Shown here in pieces: positions 28,864 through 39,696 of a stretch of 64,000 nucleotides of DNA. The stretch is from Okeania sp. SIO3I5 (GTDB lineage Bacteria > Cyanobacteriota > Cyanobacteriia > Cyanobacteriales > Microcoleaceae), in contig NZ_JAAHHT010000026.1 of the NCBI RefSeq assembly GCF_010672085.1, positions 46,998 through 110,997 of the forward strand, in the 5' to 3' direction. Each line of letters starts with the position of its first letter. Within the stretch, counting starts at the first letter, position 1. The notes under the pieces are model-generated. The model saw only the letters and a program-made list of their open reading frames with translations. It made no database searches and was not told where the DNA came from. A program made the position numbers and the translations under genes.

Positions 28864-29822
28864 TTTAATAAACCATTCCGAAACGTTAATATTATCAGTA
28901 TAAAGTCGTTCAATACAAAAGTCAAAAGTTCTCGCGCCGTCGGGTTGCGTGAATAGGGAATAGCAAACTTTCTTTCCTGTTTGATTATTTAGAAATGTCA
29001 AATGCCTTAATGGGTAGTGCTATAAAAGTCAGATAAGCGTTGAGGTAATTAGCGATCGCCTCAAAACTACCCATCCAAATCGTACAGGTTTCTCAGAAGT
29101 CGAGGCACAGGCACATGAAACTTATTTTATCTAAAAATATCTTTTTATATATAATTTTGAATAAATTTTATTCTAAGTTAAAAAAAATAAATAATTGTAA
29201 TAATCTTAGAATAAATATTAATATCATGTCCGCTGCTATAGTCCCGTGTAAATCGGCACAGGCAAGATGCCTATTCCACAAGGTTCAGATCTACAGGAAA
29301 TTTAAGTTGTTTCGGGGTAATACCCTTAACTCCTAGATAACTACAGCAATACATAAGCAAATTTCTGAATTCTAAATTCGCGCATTCTAAATTCTAAATT
29401 CTTACCCTTTACAATACCGATGCTACCGGACATGATATAAAACAGTCCCAGGAACCTAATGGACGAAAAAGTTTTTTATTAAAGCTACAGATAAAAAACA
29501 ATTAAGCCAAATCTTGCATATAAAAATCAGTATAAATAATGTATATAATTTTCAAAACTTATGTGAAAAATAAATATAGCACTACGCATTAAGGTATTTG
29601 ACATTTCTAAATCCTGCTTGCGGAGCATTTCCCTATCAGAAAAAGCCTTTGAAAGTATGCTATTCCCAGTTAAGTGTTCCCTATTCCCGCTCCGCGTAGC
29701 GCTATAAAAAAAATCTAGTTGATGAATAAATATAAAATGATGTATCCTGTAATTTACGTAGAAATATAATTAGCTGTAATTATAGTTACGATTAGGATGA
29801 GAAGTTTAGAAGAAAATTAAAG
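28864..29822. other. 0.95-kb gap
   Basis: The ATATCATG-family element at 29221-29438 is the only clear feature. Fragments of GGGAATAG-type repeats lie near 28955 and 29660. No gene seen. Confidence 0.5.
29221..29438. mobile_element. MITE-like element, ATATCATGTYCGG family, copy 2
   Basis: 218 bp from ATATCATGTCCGCTGCTAT to ACCGATGCTACCGGACATG and ATAT. The interior has ATTCTAA heptamers at about 29368-29400. Its right end is nearly identical to that of the copy at 42619-42805. Confidence 0.8.
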
Positions 29823-30569
29823 ATGCAACCAATTCGTCAAGGTGATGTGATATTGCAGCCGATTGAGCTAACCTCAGGCCAGAAATTGTTTCACCTGACT
29901 TTAGCAGAAAGACGTTTGTCTGGAAGACTTAAACGTTAAAGGCATGATCCATTCTCGAAAGTTAGCGGCAGACAACAGACGGCCAGGAATTATATCAATT
30001 CAGGGAACGATTGACAACCAAAATCGTTACCAACGGCGGAACTGTTGTATTAGCCATGCAGTGGTTTCCATCGTCTAAAACTTGTCATCATTGCGGTCAT
30101 ATTCATTGCTGTATTAACATAATTGCGATCGCATCTATAATTGTCCTCCGAAAAGGCACAACAATAGACCGTGACTTGAATGCGGCGATTGTACTATCTC
30201 AATATGGGGAAGTTAATCAAAAAACTAGGGTAGGCTGTACCCGAATTTACGCTTGTGAACTAGAAGGGGTCCACTCCCTAGATTGAAGCAAGAAGCAAGC
30301 ATCAAAACTGGTAATTGCAAGGTTTATCCTGATGCCTGCCGGAATTGAGTAGGTATTGTACAGCAAAAGTCACAGGACATTCTCACCAGATTACTAATGG
30401 AAATGCCCAGCTATACGAAAAAGATGGCACGCTGTATCTAAAAGTTTTGTCACAGACAGCAAATTTAACTCACGAAGAACATAAACCAGTCAAAATTCCA
30501 CAAGGAAACTGGATGGTAGGCATTCAGCGAGAATATGAACCTATGGGATGGCGCTATGTGGCAGACTAA
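29823..30569 (+). pseudogene. small gene split by a tnpB fragment (partner of the DUF6745-like gene)
   Basis: The first part (from the ATG at 29823) reads MQPIRQGDVILQPIELTSGQ ... LFHLTLAE. The second part (about 30357-30569) reads AKVTGHSHQITNGNAQLYEK ... NLTHEEHKPVKIPQGNWMVG ... REYEPMGWRYVAD. Together they would make a ~105-residue protein of a type I recall as often preceding DUF6745-like genes. A ~440-bp tnpB remnant (29910-30350) separates the halves, so the gene is dead or yields only truncated products. The stop overlaps the next gene's ATG by 14 bases, as in a former operon. Confidence 0.65.
29910..30350 (+). pseudogene. tnpB fragment inserted in a small gene
   Basis: Reads VCLEDLNVKGMIHSRKLA (RuvC acid motif region), then in other frames WFPSSKTCHHCGHI and GTTIDRDLNAAIVLSQYGEV, the zinc ribbon and last catalytic acid of TnpB. 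Internal deletions and frameshifts are evident, and the N-terminal two-thirds is missing. Confidence 0.7.
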
Positions 30570-31440
30570 AATTAAAAATCTAACAACAGAACAAAAAGCA
30601 TTTATACGAATTTATCGGGAAAAATGGCGCAAAAATATAGTGTCAACTGACCCGATAAATAGGGAAAGAGGAACAGCAGCAGTAAATGCAGTTTATTCGG
30701 CACAGGGAAAAAAGAAACCAGAAATTCTATTTCTGAGTAGTCCAGATGCCATACAGCGCTTTTCAGTTGAGTAGACCACTAAATTCATTGTTAGGAGTCA
30801 GGAGTCAGGAGTCAGGAGTGAGGAGTGAGGAGTTAGGAGTCAGGAGTCAAGAGTTAGGAGTGAAGAGTAAGTATCATTGTGGTTTATTCATATGAAAACC
30901 GCTGTAAAAGAAATAGTAGGGTCGTGATCGCCCCAACGTTTAGTACAAATTTTGGGATCTCCCTTACTGAGTTCGTTGCAAATTGAACTGTCAGAGAAAT
31001 TGGAAAGTCAAATTGACTATCAACTCTGGCACTAACTGGAAAATGATTTGCCCAACGAGCAATTGTTGCGGTTAATGTTTATTTGGCAAGATGCTCTAGG
31101 TAAAGACGCAGAATTGTTAGGGTGAAGTTGCCAGAAAGATATGGATTATTACATCCTCACCGATGGCAGTCGCGATGGTTATTGACAGAAGAAAATGCCG
31201 AGTTACGGCGAGTCTTAATTCAAGGAATAGACTACAGTAGAATTTGTCAGGAATTACAAGCGGTAGAATTAGATAGTTGGCGGGAGTATAGTTTACTGAG
31301 AATAGATAATGATATTGATGTTGAACCGATATATCTATTAAAAATGACTTGCCCGAGTACGAATTATATTCATGCCACAAGGGTACCGCCAGATGTGAGT
31401 ACGGCGAGAGAAGCTATTAAAATTCTGTCTCGAGTCTCCT
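30556..31440 (+). pseudogene. decayed DUF6745-like gene
   Basis: Starts MWQTKIKNLTTEQKAFIRIY, continues to KPEILFLSSPDAIQ, and is then interrupted by the hairpin repeat at 30752-30907. Downstream pieces are LVQILGSPLLSSLQIELSEK, a stop, LENDLPNEQLLRLMFIWQDA, a second stop near 31124, then ERYGLLHPHRWQSRWLLTEE ... CPSTNYIHATRVPPDVSTAR. The order and the RVPPD(x)xTAREAI ending fit a DUF6745-like protein as I recall it (family name moderately certain). At least three lesions and probably an internal deletion. Confidence 0.6.
30752..30907. repeat. TACAGCGCTTTTCAG hairpin-family repeat with GTCAGGA heptamers
   Basis: Left arm TACAGCGCTTTTCAGTTGAG is identical to the compact copy at 7293; the right arm is GAAAACCGCTGTAA. 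Between them lie ~12 units of GTCAGGA/GTGAGGA heptamers (about 30790-30870). Insertion here interrupts the DUF6745-like gene. Confidence 0.8.
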
Positions 31441-31597
31441 GACTCCTGATTCTAAAATTCTGTCTCGAGTCTCGAGTCTCCTGACTCCTTCTTCTATACT
31501 ATATTTTGTGGTGCGGAATGTAAGATAGAACGTTAAAATCTCAGTTGAGGTTAAAAAGTTCTAAAATCTTACTTTTGAATGCATGAATTTTGAATTT

Positions 31598-34468
31598 CTA
31601 ATTAGAATCTAACTGTGCATTCAAAGTTTTCACGATCCGATCGCGCGTTTCTTCTAAATGCGCTCTAGTATAATCATCCATCTTCTTACGCCGTTTTTTA
31701 ATCGCCTTGTGCAAATCTTTATCCAGTTGTCGCAGTTCATACCAAGCTAAACTTCGAGCATCTTCAGGCACCCTCCGATTACGCAAAACTATTGAAATTA
31801 ACAGATTCAGATGTTCCCGTTGTAGGGAACGACGCATACCAGAAATTTCAACTGCACCCCCAGTTGGTTGTAAAACCTCCCTCCAAATACTATTTTGCAG
31901 AGTCTCAAAAAGTTCTGGTAACTGCAAAAGATTATCTGGCGTTGTCTTCAACTCCAAATCTCGCAGACGAGTCAAACGAGTATTAGAAAGGAGCGATCGT
32001 AAAATTCGACGTTGCACCAATAAAACCCGGTCTTGAATTGGATAATCTAAAGGAAACACCACAACAGGACTTCCCCAATGTAACCAACGAGACGGTGCCA
32101 ACTTATTCAAGAAATCTGGTGAGAACTGAAACGCCTCCTCACTAAAAACATACTTATCTAGTATTTCCAAAGCTTGACGTTGTTTCTCTACAGGTATTGG
32201 TTCAAATGGCAAACCCCTATTAGAGCTTTTTATGTTCTCTCGGTTAAACGACTGACCCCCCACATACAAAGTAGCATTCCTTATTTGCCGGAAATAATAA
32301 GATAAAACCAGATCAAACATCACCCTGATATCGCTATAACTTTCATTATTTCTAAGACCCCGCTTTTCTAAACCCTGCCAAATATTCTGGGCGTTATCTA
32401 ATTGCCACTGAGAATAAACCAATGTATCGCCACTGAGGTCAAACCTATTTGCTGCCGGATCTAGAATGCTATAGGAATCTTCTTCTGGAGCATAAGATAA
32501 TTCTGGTTGCGTAGCTCGACTCGCAATCTCTTGTAAAAAGCCTTTTTCACCAATATAGTTAGTTATGCCACTGGGTTTGTAACCGTATTCAATCGCCCAC
32601 TCATCATAAGGACCGATTACAATCGGAAAATAGTCTCCTTGAGTTATTCCCTGTGGAGCTATATTAACTGGTACGTAATCCATTATAGATGCGACTAACC
32701 CTTTTGTGTGAGTAATGCTGGTATCATTCAACTGTTCTGGTGCCAACATTGTGCTACCATGGAAATTATGTCTGAGACCGAGAGTATGTCCGACCTCATG
32801 AGCAGTCAGATATTTTAAGAACTGATTCACATACTTTTCCGTTTCTGTACTATAAGGTCTGACATTTTGCAAAACATCCATTGCTACTGCTCCCACTCCT
32901 AACTGTTGAGATGAATTCCAACCAAAACAAAGGTGTTCTGATGAATGGGAATGTGATAATAATGACTTACCAGAAGATAGATATTGTGTTTGTAGGGATT
33001 TAGGAATTATAGATTCTATATTATTATTTTTGTCAGAAATATTTGCTTCTGCCTCAGTTTCCAGATTATCTAAATCCCCTGAATACATATCTAAAACACA
33101 GGGATTATAACTTTTGCCATCCTTAGTTTTAAAAGCCTTAGCAAAAGATTGATTTTGTAAAACCAGACGACCTATTTCACCATATTTAATACTTCTAATA
33201 ACTCCTGCATCTAGAATAATATCTGCATCTAAAATTTCCCCTGTTAATGGATTGAAACGGGAAGGACCAATGCCTCTAAACCAAGAGTCAAAAGTAGTAG
33301 ACCAACGAATTGTATTGTAACGAATATCTGCTGGGTCCCAAGTCGCATCATCGGGCATTTGTTTAACTTGAATAGCATCAATAAATCCGGCTTTTTCAAA
33401 AGCTTGATTCCACATTAAAACTCCTTCGCGAATGGCATCTCGATATTCGATTGGGACTGTATTTTCTATCCAGAAAGTTATCGGTTCTAAGGGTGGTGAT
33501 AAAGGTGCGCTAGGAATTTGTTTTTCCAGATTCCATCTCTTAATATAACGAACAAAAGGTTCCCGACGACTATTGTCAGAAACATCTTTATAGGCACTAA
33601 GAAAATAACCTACTCTTTCATCTGCAAGTCGAGGAATATAACCATTATTTATTGGTAATTCAGAAAAACTAAAGCGGACTCTAAGATTAAAAGCACGACT
33701 ATCTGGTACAGATTCCAAATCTCCTGTATTATATTCATTTAAAATTCCATAAACTGACTCTAGTTCTATATTCAAAGGAAATGCTTTTCCATCACTAATA
33801 TAAGAATTTGTATATTCTATTGAATAGTCATCAGGTAAGATTTCTTCTAAGGAGAATAAGTTTAAATCCCCAATCAATAAATTTTCTAAATCAATGAGTA
33901 ATGTTTGTTTTTGAGGATGAGTTGCTTCAATAGGTAGAGAATATAAAATTGAGTCACTAAAAGAACGTTTAATCGAACGAGCTTGTGGGTCGAATTCGTC
34001 AGTACGAAACTTGATATTTGGCAAAACAAATTGAATATTATCTTGCTGTTTTCTTAACTGGAATACAAAATCTCTAATTGGTATGCCACTAATTAAACCT
34101 GCTTCACCAATACCCGATTCTAAAGCGATCGCACAAAGGAAATTTTGATTCAGTTGTTCTGGTTGAATTTCCATTAATGTTTGACCTGTTTCTTGGTCTC
34201 GATAAAGAGTAAACATTCCTTCTAATTTTTCATACCCATCAACTAATTTTTCATAACTATTATCTTGTGCTTCTGCATTACTAATTAATTGTGGTTCTGC
34301 TGAAATATTTGTTATTGAAGCTCTAGTCCTAGGAACGATCGATATTACCAGTATCAATGATAGACAAAATAGCAGTAATATGCTTATAATTTTACTAATT
34401 TTTAGCAGAATTATTTTGTCTAGTTGTTTTGTCTGTTTAGGAGTTTTATTTTGATTAAAAATCCACAT
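31598..34468 (-). CDS. secreted zinc-dependent metalloprotease (DUF5117/DUF5118 type)
   Basis: A 956-residue protein. A single hydrophobic segment near residues 22-45 (IILLKISKIISILLLFCLSL) acts as signal anchor. The gluzincin/metzincin site HEVGHTLGLRHN lies at 557-568 (HExxH plus a third His), followed by SIMDYVPVNIAP, the Met-turn region. Flanking segments (FLCAIALESGIGEAGLI, VRFSFSELP, WNQAFEKAGFIDAIQVKQMP, EWAIEYGY) match the DUF5117-DUF4953 metalloprotease family. Length is typical. It should act outside the cytoplasmic membrane; the substrate is unknown. No operon partner. Confidence 0.9.
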   Translation of the reverse strand: MWIFNQNKTPKQTKQLDKIILLKISKIISILLLFCLSLILVISIVPRTRASITNISAEPQLISNAEAQDNSYEKLVDGYEKLEGMFTLYRDQETGQTLMEIQPEQLNQNFLCAIALESGIGEAGLISGIPIRDFVFQLRKQQDNIQFVLPNIKFRTDEFDPQARSIKRSFSDSILYSLPIEATHPQKQTLLIDLENLLIGDLNLFSLEEILPDDYSIEYTNSYISDGKAFPLNIELESVYGILNEYNTGDLESVPDSRAFNLRVRFSFSELPINNGYIPRLADERVGYFLSAYKDVSDNSRREPFVRYIKRWNLEKQIPSAPLSPPLEPITFWIENTVPIEYRDAIREGVLMWNQAFEKAGFIDAIQVKQMPDDATWDPADIRYNTIRWSTTFDSWFRGIGPSRFNPLTGEILDADIILDAGVIRSIKYGEIGRLVLQNQSFAKAFKTKDGKSYNPCVLDMYSGDLDNLETEAEANISDKNNNIESIIPKSLQTQYLSSGKSLLSHSHSSEHLCFGWNSSQQLGVGAVAMDVLQNVRPYSTETEKYVNQFLKYLTAHEVGHTLGLRHNFHGSTMLAPEQLNDTSITHTKGLVASIMDYVPVNIAPQGITQGDYFPIVIGPYDEWAIEYGYKPSGITNYIGEKGFLQEIASRATQPELSYAPEEDSYSILDPAANRFDLSGDTLVYSQWQLDNAQNIWQGLEKRGLRNNESYSDIRVMFDLVLSYYFRQIRNATLYVGGQSFNRENIKSSNRGLPFEPIPVEKQRQALEILDKYVFSEEAFQFSPDFLNKLAPSRWLHWGSPVVVFPLDYPIQDRVLLVQRRILRSLLSNTRLTRLRDLELKTTPDNLLQLPELFETLQNSIWREVLQPTGGAVEISGMRRSLQREHLNLLISIVLRNRRVPEDARSLAWYELRQLDKDLHKAIKKRRKKMDDYTRAHLEETRDRIVKTLNAQLDSN

Positions 34469-35769
34469 AATTAATTAAGGAGTAAGAAAGAAGTATAGTA
34501 GTGACGTAACACGCCTAAAATTTGGCAATAGTAGACACTAAAATTAATCATATCAACAATTTAATTAAAAAAAATGTCCCACCCTCCGATTCGATAACTT
34601 AATGTACAAAATTAGCTGTGTCAGTCTCATAATATAATCAAATATTGAGCTATTAATACTCATGTTAAATATTTTAATATTTTCCCACTTTACCTGATTT
34701 TATTAATTTAGGTTTCGTATTTTATAGCAGTTCTTTAACGTACAGCGGATTCCACTTTGGTGAGATACACCAATTGCGGGCAAGATGCCCACACTGATAG
34801 GATTTAACTGTTAATTTGTGTACTTCATATACTTGGAATATGCTGTAAGAAGTACAGTTTTAGATCCCCCCCTGCCCCCAGATCGCCCCTAACCCCCCTT
34901 AATTAAGCTATGCTTTATAAACATCTTTCTTAACATAAAACTTGGGCATTATAGACAAGTTATGGGTACGTCTGGGTTCGGCTTTTTCGGGAGAAAAATG
35001 TATTGAATTAGACACAAAGAAGTGAAGACTGTAGACAGAATTCTTCCTCCCCCTCCTCCCCATCCTCCCCATCCTCCCACAAGGGTTTCAAGAGTTCCTT
35101 ATAAGGGATAGCTTAATTAAGGGGGGAACCGCTTAAAAAGGTGGTAGCCTTCAAAGTCCCCCTTTTTAAGGGGGATTTAGGGGGATCGTGAATGTACCTC
35201 ATAACTATGGGAATTGCTATATATAATCAGGAGTTACGCATGAGGTAGGAAAAACTAGGATTTGAGATTGCTTTCCTGTCGGTCTAAAGTCACAAAAATA
35301 CATTTTACTGTGTAACTTCTAATAATAATTCAAAAATTTATTTTTTTCCCTTTAAAGGTGAATTATTAATTATTAATTAAATGAATAGGTTTTCTATACT
35401 TTTTTGTATCTTAATTTATCTTTTTCATCAAATATAAGTTCCCTATAAAATCTTTTAATAGTGCTTATTATTCGTAACATTCTTTTTTAAAATTGGTATA
35501 ATTCTCTCAAATCCAATACAAATAATTTTTCAATAATTAATAATATTAAGAAATTACCTTGATTATAACCTAGATACCCCCTAGTGCAGGATAGCAGAAA
35601 TAACAATTTGCAGCTTACTAGCTTCCTAAAAGCCTCACTAAGCAAGACTTTTGAATGCATGAATTTTGAATTCCGCGTAGCGGCACTAGCTAGTACCTGG
35701 ATATTTTGTTATGATAAGAAACCACTTAAAAACTAAGAGTACCAAGAGTAATTTAACAGAAAGAGAAAA
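34469..35769. other. 1.3-kb gap
   Basis: Contains the AAGCTAT element (34905-35114), flanked by CCCCCCTTAATT and its complement, a CCCCCTTTTTAAGGGGGATT hairpin repeat near 35157-35187, and a GTACCTCATAACTATGGGAA-TTGCTAT end of the GTGAGGTAC family near 35193-35220. No gene recognised. Confidence 0.6.
34905..35114 (-). mobile_element. MITE-like element with AAGCTAT ends, copy 2 (inverted)
   Basis: A 210-bp inverted copy of 3888-4093: same 16-bp ends, the AAAAGCCGA block, GAATTC and the CCTCCCCAT 9-mer array. The inverted repeat continues outward here as CCCCCCTTAATT/AATTAAGGGGGG, so the element probably sits in the loop of an older palindromic repeat. Confidence 0.8.
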
Positions 35770-38700
35770 ATGGAAATGGCAAATAGCTCTCTTGCTCAAA
35801 CGGACAGTGATATTTTTGGTTACAATGCTGTCTTTGAAGAAGAATGGGATAAATTGGGACAAATGTCAACCAAGGAATTTGCCCAACGTTACGATGCCAA
35901 TGCTGATTATCTTCAAGGAATCAATTGGGACCCAACTACGGCTAAATACTGGAATTTGTTCAATATAGATCCAGAAGAAAATAATAAAAATCCAGAAAAA
36001 CGAAACTATCGTAATTATGACTTTCGCCTCGATCCAGAAGAACTCGCTGTCTTCAAGAAAAATGGTTTTGTCGTTAGCGAGTACATGGGCGCCAGGAGTT
36101 TTGCTGAGATGTTCTATCGCATCTATAGTAATGATTTACCAGTATTTGTTTCAGCTGACTCCATTCTTCATGCTTGGCATATCTCTTATGATGCTATCCT
36201 CGAAGAACTTGAAGAATTGGTTTTAGCTCCTTCTTTAAAAGAAATTCTTGAGAGTATGGCAGAAAAGCTCCCTGTAGCTGCGAGAGAATATGGAAATGGA
36301 GAGCTAGAATCAAGTTTAAAAGATGTTGATTATTTCTTAGCAGTAGCTCGTTCTCTACTTAAACCCAATCCAACTAAACAACGTTCCAATCTACCTGAGG
36401 AACATATCAAAACTTACTTAAATCAGGATAAGCGTGTTGCTCGAACTCTCAATTTTGTTAAATCCCAACAATTTCTGGAATTTAAGTTATTTGGACGAAA
36501 ACGCCAAGTAGATTTTTCTCAATTTAAACCAAGGGGTCATTATGAAAGTTCTGAAACACTGCGAAAGTATTTCCAAGCAATGATGTGGTGTGGCAGAATT
36601 GACTTCTGTATTGCTGGTAAACCCCAAGATGCTTCCCCGCGAGAACTGGGTGCAGCGATTATTTTCCACGATCTTCTCAAAAAATCAGGCAAATTCCAGT
36701 TATGGCAGCAATTTGATGAAACTCTCCAAACCTTTGTGGGTTGGACAGATTCAATGACCTTTGCTCAATTGGAGCAACTTTTGACACAAGCACAGATTAA
36801 GTCTCCAGCAGATATTAATAACTTATCAAGTTTAGAGCAACTACAAAATCAAATTTTGGAGGGAAATTTTGGTATTCAAAATATCCGAAGTCACTATCAA
36901 TTACTCGAACCGGAAGAAAAACCACAATTACCCAGAGCATTCACAGTATTGGGTCAAAAGTTTATTTTAGATAGTTGGGTAATGTCTCAAGTAGCTGATA
37001 TGTCAAAAATCGGGTATGGTACTTATATCCCAACAGGTTTAGATGTGGCTTTTGCTGTATTAGATAATAATCAGATTGTTCCCAATCTTGTTGAACGTAT
37101 TACTAATCTTAAGAAAGAACAGCCAAAAGTTGCACTTAATTACCAAAAGAACTTAGCAGCAGCCAAAAATGTAATTGAACAACAAGATCCATCCGTTTGG
37201 AAAGATAATATTTACATAAATTGGTTAGCAACCTTGCGTGAATTGTCAAAACCTATTTCCGACTCCAAATATCCTGAAGCAATGCGAACTCGGACTTGGG
37301 GGATGAAAACTCTCAACACTCAGTTAGCTTCATGGACACAGTTGCGCCATGATACTATTCTTTATGCAAAACCAATCTATGGTGGGGGAATGACGTGTGA
37401 ATATCCGGCTGGTTTTGTTGATCCGAGACCAGAATTTTGGGAACGTTTTGAGCAAATGGTGAGGTTGACTGCCGAACAGCTTACAAAAACGCCTCTACAA
37501 TCCCAAGAAATTCAGACCAAACAGGTTAATTTTCTGGAAAATTTTGCCCAAAAGTTGGGCATTCTCAAAGAGATTGCGTCAAAAGAACTTGCGCAGAAAG
37601 CACTTACAGAATCCGAATCCGGATTTCTTAAAGATATTGTCGAAATGACGTGTCGGAGCTACAACGGCTGGTATTCTCAGCTTTTCTACAGCGATCAAAA
37701 AGACTTGAAGAAATGGGATGCTTTAGTTGCCGATGTGCATACACAACCTGGAATAGAAGTAGAAGACCCAGATATTGTTCTCCATGAAGCTGTAGGGAAT
37801 GTAGATTTGCTGATGATTGCAGTAGATAACGGTGACGACCGCATGGTTTTTGCTGGTCCGGTTATGAGTCACTACGAATTTGAGGTTCCGAACCTGATGC
37901 GGAAATCTGATTCAGAGTGGCAGCAAGACATAGAGAACGACAATCTTCCCCCTCGTCCTGATTGGACAAAGGATTACCTCGTTGTCGGCAACAAAAATGC
38001 TACCATACTCCGCTTCTCAAAAACAATAGAACTGCTTGGTAAAGAAGATATATCAGTTCGCATTGAGTCTATTTTGGCTTTAGAAAGAATTGCGAAGGAT
38101 TCTGAAAAAGACCATTGGACTATCATGGAAATTTTAACTTCATATATTCGTAAATATAGTCCTCAACAATCTTCAAGTAATGCTGAAGAAATTCCTATGG
38201 ATATACAAGTAGCAATAACAGTTATTAGCAGGAGAGATGTAAAAAAAGATAAGAATAAAACATTAAATCTCAAGAATAGTTATTTAATAAAAGCTGACCT
38301 CAGTGGTGCTAAACTCAGTGGTGCTGACCTTAGTGGTGCTAAACTCAGTGGTGCTGACCTCAGTGGTGCTGACCTCAGTGGTGCTAAACTCAGTGGTGCT
38401 GACCTCAGTGGTGCTGACCTCAGTGGTGCTGACCTTATTGGTGCTGAGCTTAGTGGTGCTGACCTTAGTGGTGCTGACCTTATTGGTGCTGACCTAAGTG
38501 GTGCTGACCTAAGTGGTGCTGACCTAAGTGGTGCTGACCTTAGTGGTGCTGACCTTAGTGGTGCTGACTTTAGTGGTGCTAAACTCAGTGGTGCTGACCT
38601 TAGTGGTGCTAACCTGAAAGGTGCTGACCTTAGTGGTGCTAAACTCAGTGGTCTTAACCTCAGTGGTCTCAACCTCAGTGGCGCTAACCTCAGTGGTCTC

Positions 38701-39696
38701 AACCTCAGTGGTTTCGACCTCAGTGGTGCTAAACTCAGAGGTGCTGACCTCAGTGGTGCTAACCTGAAAGGTGCCGACCTCAGTGCTGCTGACCTCAGTG
38801 CTGCTGACCTCAGTGGTGCTGACCTCAGTGGTGCTAACCTCAAAGGTGCTGACCTCAGCGGTGCTAACCTCAGTGGTCTCAACCTCAGTCGTTTCGACTT
38901 CAGTGGTGCTGACCTCAAAGGTGCTGACCTCGATGGTGCTAACCTCAGTGGTCTCAACCTCAGTGGTTTCGACCTCAGTGCTGCCAACCTCAGTGGTGCT
39001 AACCTCAGTGGTGCTAACCTGAAAGGTGCTGACCTCAGTGGTGCTAACCTCAGTGGTCTCAACCTCAGTGGTTTCGACCTCAGTGGTGCTAACCTGAAAG
39101 GTGCTGACTTCAATGGTGCTAACCTCAGTGGTCTCAACTTCAGTGGTTTCGACCTCAAAGGTGCTAAACTCAGTGGTGCTGACCTCATAGGTGCTAACCT
39201 CAGTGACCTTAACCTCAGTGGTTTCGACCTCATAGGTGCTAACCTCAGTGATGCTAACCTCAGTGGTGCTAACCTCTATCGTGCTTTCCTCAATCGTTCT
39301 AACCTCAGTGGTCTCGATCTCAGAGGTGCTGATCTCTATCATGCTAACCTCTATCGTGCTGACCTCAGTGGTGCTAAACTCGGTTCTGCTAACCTCTGTT
39401 GTGCTTGCCTCAGTGGTGCTAACCTCAAAAGTGCTGACCTCAGAGGTGCTGACCTCAGTGATGCTAAACTCAGTGGGACTGACCTCAGTGATGCTAACCT
39501 CAGTGGTGCTAAACTCATTAACAAACAAATCAAAACAGCTTGCAATTGGGATAAAGCTATTTACATAAAAGTAAAATATTCGGATTCAGACGATGAATGG
39601 ATTCGAGAAAATGAAGAAGCAAATAATCAAAAAATCCAAGAAATTGAACAAGATCAAAGTTCTGATCCTGCTAGTCCTCCTGACTGCAAAAACTAA
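35770..39696 (+). CDS. DUF3160 protein fused to a long pentapeptide-repeat domain
   Basis: A 1308-residue protein. Residues ~15-745 form a DUF3160 domain (YNAVFEEEWDKLGQMSTKEF, VSADSILHAWHISYD, TQLASWTQLRHDTILYAKPI, ADVHTQPG). Residues ~760-815 are a short helical segment (VRIESILALERIAKDSEKDH) of the type that precedes pentapeptide regions. Residues ~840-1250 are about 80 pentapeptides of A(D/N/K)LSG type, which should fold as a right-handed quadrilateral beta-helix ~20 coils long. A charged tail follows. The DNA of the repeat is near-perfect 15-bp units, so length variation by slippage is likely. No signal peptide is obvious at the ATG chosen; another frame upstream (35711) is not its extension. 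Function unknown. Confidence 0.85.
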   Translation: MEMANSSLAQTDSDIFGYNAVFEEEWDKLGQMSTKEFAQRYDANADYLQGINWDPTTAKYWNLFNIDPEENNKNPEKRNYRNYDFRLDPEELAVFKKNGFVVSEYMGARSFAEMFYRIYSNDLPVFVSADSILHAWHISYDAILEELEELVLAPSLKEILESMAEKLPVAAREYGNGELESSLKDVDYFLAVARSLLKPNPTKQRSNLPEEHIKTYLNQDKRVARTLNFVKSQQFLEFKLFGRKRQVDFSQFKPRGHYESSETLRKYFQAMMWCGRIDFCIAGKPQDASPRELGAAIIFHDLLKKSGKFQLWQQFDETLQTFVGWTDSMTFAQLEQLLTQAQIKSPADINNLSSLEQLQNQILEGNFGIQNIRSHYQLLEPEEKPQLPRAFTVLGQKFILDSWVMSQVADMSKIGYGTYIPTGLDVAFAVLDNNQIVPNLVERITNLKKEQPKVALNYQKNLAAAKNVIEQQDPSVWKDNIYINWLATLRELSKPISDSKYPEAMRTRTWGMKTLNTQLASWTQLRHDTILYAKPIYGGGMTCEYPAGFVDPRPEFWERFEQMVRLTAEQLTKTPLQSQEIQTKQVNFLENFAQKLGILKEIASKELAQKALTESESGFLKDIVEMTCRSYNGWYSQLFYSDQKDLKKWDALVADVHTQPGIEVEDPDIVLHEAVGNVDLLMIAVDNGDDRMVFAGPVMSHYEFEVPNLMRKSDSEWQQDIENDNLPPRPDWTKDYLVVGNKNATILRFSKTIELLGKEDISVRIESILALERIAKDSEKDHWTIMEILTSYIRKYSPQQSSSNAEEIPMDIQVAITVISRRDVKKDKNKTLNLKNSYLIKADLSGAKLSGADLSGAKLSGADLSGADLSGAKLSGADLSGADLSGADLIGAELSGADLSGADLIGADLSGADLSGADLSGADLSGADLSGADFSGAKLSGADLSGANLKGADLSGAKLSGLNLSGLNLSGANLSGLNLSGFDLSGAKLRGADLSGANLKGADLSAADLSAADLSGADLSGANLKGADLSGANLSGLNLSRFDFSGADLKGADLDGANLSGLNLSGFDLSAANLSGANLSGANLKGADLSGANLSGLNLSGFDLSGANLKGADFNGANLSGLNFSGFDLKGAKLSGADLIGANLSDLNLSGFDLIGANLSDANLSGANLYRAFLNRSNLSGLDLRGADLYHANLYRADLSGAKLGSANLCCACLSGANLKSADLRGADLSDAKLSGTDLSDANLSGAKLINKQIKTACNWDKAIYIKVKYSDSDDEWIRENEEANNQKIQEIEQDQSSDPASPPDCKN
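38290..39520 (+). repeat. 15-bp coding tandem repeat of the pentapeptide region
   Basis: About 80 units of GGTGCTGACCTCAGT type, many identical, with recurring 75-105 bp higher-order blocks containing GGTCTCAACCTCAGTGGTTT. The regularity creates long spurious open frames on the other five frames. Confidence 0.9.

Noticed and set aside
35711..35968. Alternative plus-strand frame at the start of the DUF3160 gene
   Set aside because: It is out of frame with the DUF3160 domain and shows no domain of its own; the hydrophobic stretch is a frame artefact.
38280..39568. Long open frames on both strands across the pentapeptide region (up to 334 codons)
   Set aside because: Artefacts of the 15-bp coding repeat; they read as SAPLR or TEVS repeats with no start signal or family match.
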